Source: Falsiroseomonas sp041690465 (GTDB taxonomy: Bacteria > Pseudomonadota > Alphaproteobacteria > Acetobacterales > Acetobacteraceae). Taken from it: a stretch of 64,000 bases of DNA. Under the pieces are notes generated by a model. It saw only the letters and a list, made by a program, of their open reading frames with translations. It did no database searches and had not been told where the DNA came from. Position 1 is the stretch's first letter. The number at the start of each line of letters is the position of its first letter. This document shows positions 59,954 through 64,000 of the stretch, one piece after another. A program made the position numbers and the translations under genes. Location: NCBI RefSeq assembly GCF_041690465.1, contig NZ_JAWLHG010000010.1:62001-126000 (forward strand). Reading direction: 5' to 3'.

Positions 59954-60391
59954 CTACACCTTTCCCCTACCGCTCGGGTCCATGTTGGGGTCGCCGGGGA
60001 AGCCCTCGCCGCCGCCGGCCCCGCCGGGGCTGCCGGCGTCGCCGGTGCCCGCGCGCTGCGCCATGGTGCCGCCGCCATGGACGTTGCCGGTCAGCGGCCC
60101 GCGCGCCTCGCCGGGGCGGCCGCGCTCGGCGAGGCCTTCCTCCATCCGGTCGGGATGGCCGCCGCCGGCGGCCATGGCGCGGGCCTTCGCCGCCTCCAGG
60201 CCGAGGCGCACCCGGCCGGGCTCCACCTCGGCGATGGCGGAGAGCGGGATCATCCGGTGGCCGCCGAGTCCGGCCGGATCGTCCTCGCGGGTCAGCTTCA
60301 GGTGGCCGGGCTCCAGCCGGTCCACCGTGCCGACATGGCCGCCATCGCTGCCGACGACGTCCATGTGCGGCGTGATCGGGATGTCAGGCAT
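59954..60391 (-). CDS. DUF2171 protein
   Basis: 145 residues. Residues 5-70 are the DUF2171/PRC-barrel-like domain: ITPHMDVVGSDGGHVGTVDR, LKLTREDDPAGLGGHRMIPL and IAEVEPGRVRLGLEAAKA. The C-terminal half is Gly-rich and disordered (MAQRAGTGDAGSPGGAGGGE). DUF2171 proteins are common in soil alphaproteobacteria and often lie with stress genes. It follows the SDR gene by 14 bases on the same strand. Role unknown. Confidence 0.82.
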   Translation of the reverse strand: MPDIPITPHMDVVGSDGGHVGTVDRLEPGHLKLTREDDPAGLGGHRMIPLSAIAEVEPGRVRLGLEAAKARAMAAGGGHPDRMEEGLAERGRPGEARGPLTGNVHGGGTMAQRAGTGDAGSPGGAGGGEGFPGDPNMDPSGRGKV

Positions 60392-60405
60392 GCGCGTCTC
60401 CCGCC

Positions 60406-61452
60406 TCAGAACCAGTGGCGCCGCGCCGCGCGGGCGCGGCCGTTCCGCCGCCCCGCAAGCGCGCCGAGCGCCAGCGCGCCGGCGCCGGCCAGCGTCGCCA
60501 TGGTGGCGAGCGGGTGCAGCTGCGCCTCCAGCAGCAGGCTCGACTTCCGATGCGGCTGGCCGCGCAGGTTGGACCGCTCATGACCGCCGGGCCGGCCCTC
60601 GTGGAGGTTGTCGCGCAGTCCGGGCCGGTTGGGCTGCCGGCTCGTCTGCACCGGCTTGCCGACCGCCTCCATCGCGTAGTCGGTGAGGCGGGGGAACAAT
60701 GCGCCGGCCAGCGAGATCGCCGCGCCGCCCGCGCCGATGTAGAGGTCGCGCCGCGGATTCGTGCAGGCGAAGAGGATGGCGCGCGCCACCAGGCGTGGGT
60801 CATAGGTCGGCGGCGGCAGCTTCAGGCCGGGCAGCGGCGTCTCCAGCTTGGCGTGGTCCACATAGGGCGTGTCGATGCTGGACGGCTTGATGAGCGTGAC
60901 GGAGATCGGCGCGCCGGCCGCCTCCAGCTCCATCCTGAACGCATCGGTGAAGCCCTTCACCGCGTGCTTGGTCGCCGAATAGGTGCCCTGGTAGATCATC
61001 GCGCGGTCGGACAGCACGGAGCCGAGATTGATGATCGCGCCGCAGCGCGCGCGCAGCCGCCGCGCCGCGATCAGGCTGCCATTCACCACGCCCCAGTAGT
61101 TGGTCTCGAACAGCCGGCGCTGGTCCTCGATCGGCGTGTCCTCGATGGCGCCGAAGGTCGAGACGCCGGCATCGTTCACCCAGGAATCGAGGCTGCCGAA
61201 GCTCTCCTCCGCCTTGTCGGCGGCGGCTTCCAGCGCGGCGGCATCCGCCACGTCGGCGACGTGGTACTCTGCGCGGCCGCCTGTCTCGCGGATCTCCTCG
61301 GCGATCTGGCGGAGATCGGGCTCGTCACGCGCGACGAGCATCACCGCGGCGCCGCGCGCGGCGGCCATGCGCGCGGTGGCGAGCCCGATGCCGGAACTGG
61401 CGCCGGTGATCAGGATGGTCTGCCGGGAAAGCGGCTTCAGACGCATGGGCAT
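60406..61452 (-). CDS. SDR-family oxidoreductase with C-terminal extension
   Basis: 348 residues. The Rossmann motif ILITGASSGIGLATARMAAA, the NDAGVSTFG motif, Ser in NLGSVLSDR and the active-site YSATKHAVKGF (Tyr-x3-Lys) are intact, so it is a functional classical SDR. After about residue 245 comes an unusual tail: Arg/Pro-rich (QPNRPGLRDNLHEGRPGGHE) and then a hydrophobic segment (ATMATLAGAGALALGALAG) ending in basic residues, which would anchor it to the membrane. Substrate unknown. gggggt stands before the ATG at 61452. Confidence 0.88.
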   Translation of the reverse strand: MPMRLKPLSRQTILITGASSGIGLATARMAAARGAAVMLVARDEPDLRQIAEEIRETGGRAEYHVADVADAAALEAAADKAEESFGSLDSWVNDAGVSTFGAIEDTPIEDQRRLFETNYWGVVNGSLIAARRLRARCGAIINLGSVLSDRAMIYQGTYSATKHAVKGFTDAFRMELEAAGAPISVTLIKPSSIDTPYVDHAKLETPLPGLKLPPPTYDPRLVARAILFACTNPRRDLYIGAGGAAISLAGALFPRLTDYAMEAVGKPVQTSRQPNRPGLRDNLHEGRPGGHERSNLRGQPHRKSSLLLEAQLHPLATMATLAGAGALALGALAGRRNGRARAARRHWF

Positions 61453-61522
61453 GGGCGCGACCCCCTTGGGTGACGGATCGCGAACGGGTGGCGCGGGGCG
61501 CGGGTTCCGCCTGCCGGCGTGC

Positions 61523-62563
61523 TCAGCCGCCGAGCCAGCTGTCGAAGCGCGCAGTCAGCCGGTCGATGTTGTCGAGCCAGAAACGGTCGCTGATGCGCAG
61601 CCTGCCCTCGGCGTTCTGCGGCGCCGTCGGCAGCTGGGCGAGCACCTGGCGCGACAGGCGCTCATTCGCGCCCCTCGCGGTGACGCCGTAGGGGATCAGC
61701 GGCGGCAGTTCCGCCTGGCGGTCGGCGCGGCCGACGAAGCGCAGGAAATCCATCGCGCGCGCCTTGTTCGGGCTGCCGCGCATGATGACCCAGTAGTCCA
61801 GCGTATAGAGGCTCTGCGACCAGAGGATGCCGAGATCCTGCCCGCCGGCATTCGCCGCGGCGATGCGGCCATTGTAGGCGCAGGCCAGCGCGACCTCGCC
61901 GGAGGCAAGCCAGCGCGCCGGCTCCGAGCCACGCTCCCACCACATTAGCACGTCGCGGATGGTGTCGAGCTTGGCGAAGGCGCGGTCCACGCCGGACGGG
62001 GTGGCGAGGGTGGCGTAGATCTCGGCGGCCGGCACGCCGTCGCCGAGGAGTGCGATCTCCAGCGTCACCTTCGGCCCGCGGCGCAGCGCGCGGCGGCCGG
62101 GGATGCGCTGCGTGTCGAAGATATCCACCCAGCCGCGCGGCGCCTGGCTGAGCCGCGTGCGGTCCCAGGCGAGGACGAAGGCGTAGATGATCGCGCCAAC
62201 GCCGCAGCGATGCACCGCTTCCGGGATATAGGCGTCGGGGCCGCCGAGCGCGCCGATGTCGATCGGCTCGAACAGGCCCTCGGCGCAGCCGAGCAGCAGC
62301 TCCTCGCCTTCCACCTGCACCACGTCCCAGCTGTTGTCGCCGGCGGCCATGCGGGCGCGCAGCACGCCGATGCCGCCATCCCAGGTCTCCTCCAGCAGCC
62401 GCTGGTCGCCGGCCTGCATCCAGGGGCGGAAATAGGCCTCGCGCTGCGCTTCCTGGTAGGCGCCGCCCCAGGAGACGACGGTGAGGTCGCGGGTCTGGCC
62501 GCGCGCGGCGAAGGGCAGCAGCGCGGGCGCGGCGAGGGTGCCGAGAAGGAGGCGGCGGCGCAT
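61523..62563 (-). CDS. ABC transporter substrate-binding protein (PotD/polyamine type)
   Basis: 346 residues. The signal peptide RRRLLLGTLAAPALLPFAARG precedes LTVVSWGGAYQEAQREAYFR, WDVVQVEGEELLLGCAEGLF, GVGAIIYAFVLAWDRTRL, WVDIFDTQRIPGRRAL, EVALACAYNGRIAAAN and FLRFVGRADRQAELPPLIPY, the PotD/spermidine-putrescine layout. Its Shine-Dalgarno GGAGG, four bases before the ATG at 62563, is the 3' arm of repeat R4. The ATPase gene is just upstream. Permease genes are not seen in the window; they may lie left of no gene here, so this may be an incomplete set. Confidence 0.9.
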   Translation of the reverse strand: MRRRLLLGTLAAPALLPFAARGQTRDLTVVSWGGAYQEAQREAYFRPWMQAGDQRLLEETWDGGIGVLRARMAAGDNSWDVVQVEGEELLLGCAEGLFEPIDIGALGGPDAYIPEAVHRCGVGAIIYAFVLAWDRTRLSQAPRGWVDIFDTQRIPGRRALRRGPKVTLEIALLGDGVPAAEIYATLATPSGVDRAFAKLDTIRDVLMWWERGSEPARWLASGEVALACAYNGRIAAANAGGQDLGILWSQSLYTLDYWVIMRGSPNKARAMDFLRFVGRADRQAELPPLIPYGVTARGANERLSRQVLAQLPTAPQNAEGRLRISDRFWLDNIDRLTARFDSWLGG

Positions 62564-62619
62564 CACGCCTCCGGTCGGCGGAGGATGCGAAGCGTCCGGA
62601 GCCGTGAATCGGCGGCGCA
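62564..62619 (-). repeat. Intercistronic repeat R4 carrying the next gene's Shine-Dalgarno
   Basis: This 56-bp element fills the gap between the ATPase stop (62620) and the binding-protein start. On the coding strand it begins GCCGCCGATTCACGGCTCCG and ends in hairpin CCTCCG-ccgac-CGGAGG, then cgtg and ATG. Stem sequence and the four-base spacing are the same as in R3 at 30983, with a different loop. Confidence 0.75.
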
Positions 62620-63723
62620 TCAGGAAACCCCTTCGCGGAATGCGCGCGCCTCGTCGGGCGCCCAGGCGAGCGCGACCTCGCTGCCCGGCGCGGGCAGCGC
62701 CTCGCCCACCGGGCGGCGGGCGACGATCTCGGCGCCGTCGGGCAGCGCAAGCCGCAGGCGGATGTGGTCGCCCTGGAACAACGCCTCGGCGAGCCGGGCG
62801 GACAAGGCGCCCGCCGGCGCGGAGGCGACGGAAACCGCCACGCGCTCCGGCCGCACCATCACCACGCAGCGCGTGCCGGGTTCCACCGCGCCGGCCAGCC
62901 GCGCCCGCACCTGCGCCCCGCCATCGAGGCGCAGCACCGCGCCTTCCGGCGCAGGCCGCAGCAGCGTCGCCGGCAGGCGGTTGTTCTCGCCGACGAATCC
63001 GGCGACGAAGGCGTCTTCCGGCTCGTCGTACAGCGCGCGCGGCGTCGCCACCTGGCGCAGCCTGCCGCCGGCGAGCACGGCAATGCGGTCGGACAAGGTC
63101 AGCGCCTCCGACTGGTCGTGCGTCACATAGAGCATGGTGAGGCCGAGGCGCCGGTGCAACGTGCGGATCTCGTGCTGCATCTCCTCGCGCAGCGCCTTGT
63201 CGAGCGCGCCGAGCGGCTCGTCGAGCAGCACCACCGGCGGCTCGAACACCATCGCGCGGGCGAGTGCGACGCGCTGCTGCTGGCCGCCGGAAAGCTGCGC
63301 CGGGCGGCGGTCCGCCAGATCGGGCAGGCGCACCATCTCCAGGGCGCGGGCGACGCGCTGCGCCCGTTCGGCCCTGGGGATGCCGCGTGCCTCCAGCGGG
63401 AAACCGACATTCCCGGCCACGGTCATGTGCGGGAACAGCGCGTAGGACTGGAACACCACGCCGATGCCGCGGCGGTGCGGCGGCAGGCGCGCGATGTCAC
63501 GCCCCTCCAGCAGGATGCGGCCGGCATCCGGCGTCTCGAAGCCGGCCAGCAGCATCAGCGTGGTGGTCTTGCCGGAGCCGGAGGGGCCGAGCAGCGTCAG
63601 CAACTCGCCGCGCGCGACATCGAGGTCGAGGCCGTCGAGCGCGGCCGGCGGCGCGACAGCGCCACGCACCGGCGCGGCGTAGCTCTTGGAGACGCCTTCG
63701 AAGCGCAGCAGCGGACCATCCAT
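62620..63723 (-). CDS. ABC transporter ATPase (PotA/polyamine type)
   Basis: 367 residues. Walker A GPSGSGKTTTLMLLAG, Q-loop VVFQSYALFPHMTV, signature QLSGGQQQRVALARAM, Walker B VVLLDEPLGALD and switch VTHDQSEALTLSDRIAVL are complete, and the C-terminal TOBE domain (about 280-360; VVMVRPERVAVSV, LAEALFQGDHIRLRL) is of the PotA/CysA type. It energises uptake through the PotD-like binding protein encoded 57 bp downstream. The gene begins at the ATG at 63723 and is divergent from the gene at the right edge. Confidence 0.93.
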   Translation of the reverse strand: MDGPLLRFEGVSKSYAAPVRGAVAPPAALDGLDLDVARGELLTLLGPSGSGKTTTLMLLAGFETPDAGRILLEGRDIARLPPHRRGIGVVFQSYALFPHMTVAGNVGFPLEARGIPRAERAQRVARALEMVRLPDLADRRPAQLSGGQQQRVALARAMVFEPPVVLLDEPLGALDKALREEMQHEIRTLHRRLGLTMLYVTHDQSEALTLSDRIAVLAGGRLRQVATPRALYDEPEDAFVAGFVGENNRLPATLLRPAPEGAVLRLDGGAQVRARLAGAVEPGTRCVVMVRPERVAVSVASAPAGALSARLAEALFQGDHIRLRLALPDGAEIVARRPVGEALPAPGSEVALAWAPDEARAFREGVS

Positions 63724-63836
63724 GGGGCGGGAGGCTCCGCGTGCCCCCGTGGCCTGTCAACCGGCCGGCCAGGGAAACCGGCTCGCCCCCGAAGCGTTCG
63801 AGCCGACAACGACAGTCAGAACGAAAGGGACCCCGC

Positions 63837-64000
63837 ATGTCTCAACCCTATGGCGAAATCCCCAGGGCCGGCGAACCCGACCCGATGCGCGACATGCGCG
63901 ACACCGCGGCCGCTGCGGGCGAGCGGATGTCGGAGGATGCCCGGGCCGAACTCGCCCGGCTGCGCGCCCAGGTCGAGCGGCTGATGGAGGAGCGCGTGAC
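63837..64000 (+). CDS. DUF883/YqjD-like protein, N-terminal part (runs off window)
   Basis: The first 54 residues are visible: MSQPYGEIPRAGEPDPM, then DTAAAAGERMSEDARAELAR and LRAQVERLMEERV, a polar coiled-coil start like that of DUF883 (YqjD/ElaB) ribosome-associated membrane proteins. The C-terminal membrane helix expected of that family lies beyond the window, so the call is tentative. aaaggga stands eight bases before the ATG. Confidence 0.5.
   Translation, partial: MSQPYGEIPRAGEPDPMRDMRDTAAAAGERMSEDARAELARLRAQVERLMEERV

Noticed and set aside
1..64000. tRNA, rRNA, prophage, integrase or plasmid-origin signals
   Set aside because: Looked for T-loop motifs, rRNA cores and integrase/att patterns while reading; nothing convincing was found.

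Overview
The window is very GC-rich DNA with dense coding and strong third-position G/C bias. The gene content points to an alphaproteobacterium of the Acetobacteraceae, most like Roseomonas and relatives: three orphan tripartite-tricarboxylate (Bug/TctC) binding proteins, CaiB/BaiF and HMG-lyase genes, ADYC, DUF2171 and DUF2783 proteins, and a family of intercistronic repeats. This assignment rests on gene families only. No rRNA, tRNA, CRISPR array, prophage or intact insertion sequence was seen.

Layout. 0-4.3 kb: edge of an MFS exporter, a DegP-like lipoprotein protease, and an OmpR-type two-component pair. 4.4-8.8 kb: a DUF3052-like protein, a phosphate acetyltransferase with a degenerate hotdog domain, a Bug protein and a Tim44-domain protein. 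8.8-12.6 kb: a compact operon on the minus strand (Bug binding protein, IclR regulator, HMG-CoA lyase, CaiB-type CoA transferase) behind a palindromic operator, which looks like a complete uptake-and-cleavage module for a 3-hydroxy-3-methylglutarate-like acid. 12.6-20.1 kb: SMP-30 lactonase, leuCD, and an RND efflux adaptor and pump. 20.1-25.3 kb: an orphan CoxL-type molybdoenzyme subunit, an FkbM methyltransferase-sulfotransferase fusion and a duplicated-domain secreted protein. 25.5-29.4 kb: a Crp/Fnr regulator divergent from an MBL-fold protein / FAD monooxygenase / DUF2783 operon. 29.3-38.1 kb: one long co-directional minus-strand run (Bug, Ldh-type dehydrogenase, peroxiredoxin-like/2OG oxygenase, TrmH methyltransferase, amine oxidase, then an MlaE-MlaF-MlaD-lipoprotein lipid transporter). 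38.2-46 kb: methyltransferase, ADYC protein, patatin, a transposase-derived ORF, small secreted proteins and a split UxaA/SuyAB-like lyase. 46-51.4 kb: aminotransferase, DUF882 protein and a cluster of low-complexity secreted proteins made by local duplication. 51.8-64 kb: hrpB, a DsbD/ScsB protein, a methyltransferase pair, a small protein resembling the catalytic domain of anthrax edema factor/ExoY cyclases, an SDR, and the binding protein and ATPase of a polyamine-type ABC transporter.

Non-coding structure stands out. Four copies of one repeat family lie in gaps between genes; in two ABC-type operons the repeat ends in a hairpin whose 3' arm is the Shine-Dalgarno sequence of the next gene. 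A second family consists of three consecutive short hairpins, present three times. The most notable genes are the cyclase-toxin-like protein (59.2 kb), the methyltransferase-sulfotransferase fusion (22.9 kb) and the secreted repeat-protein cluster (47.8-51.4 kb).
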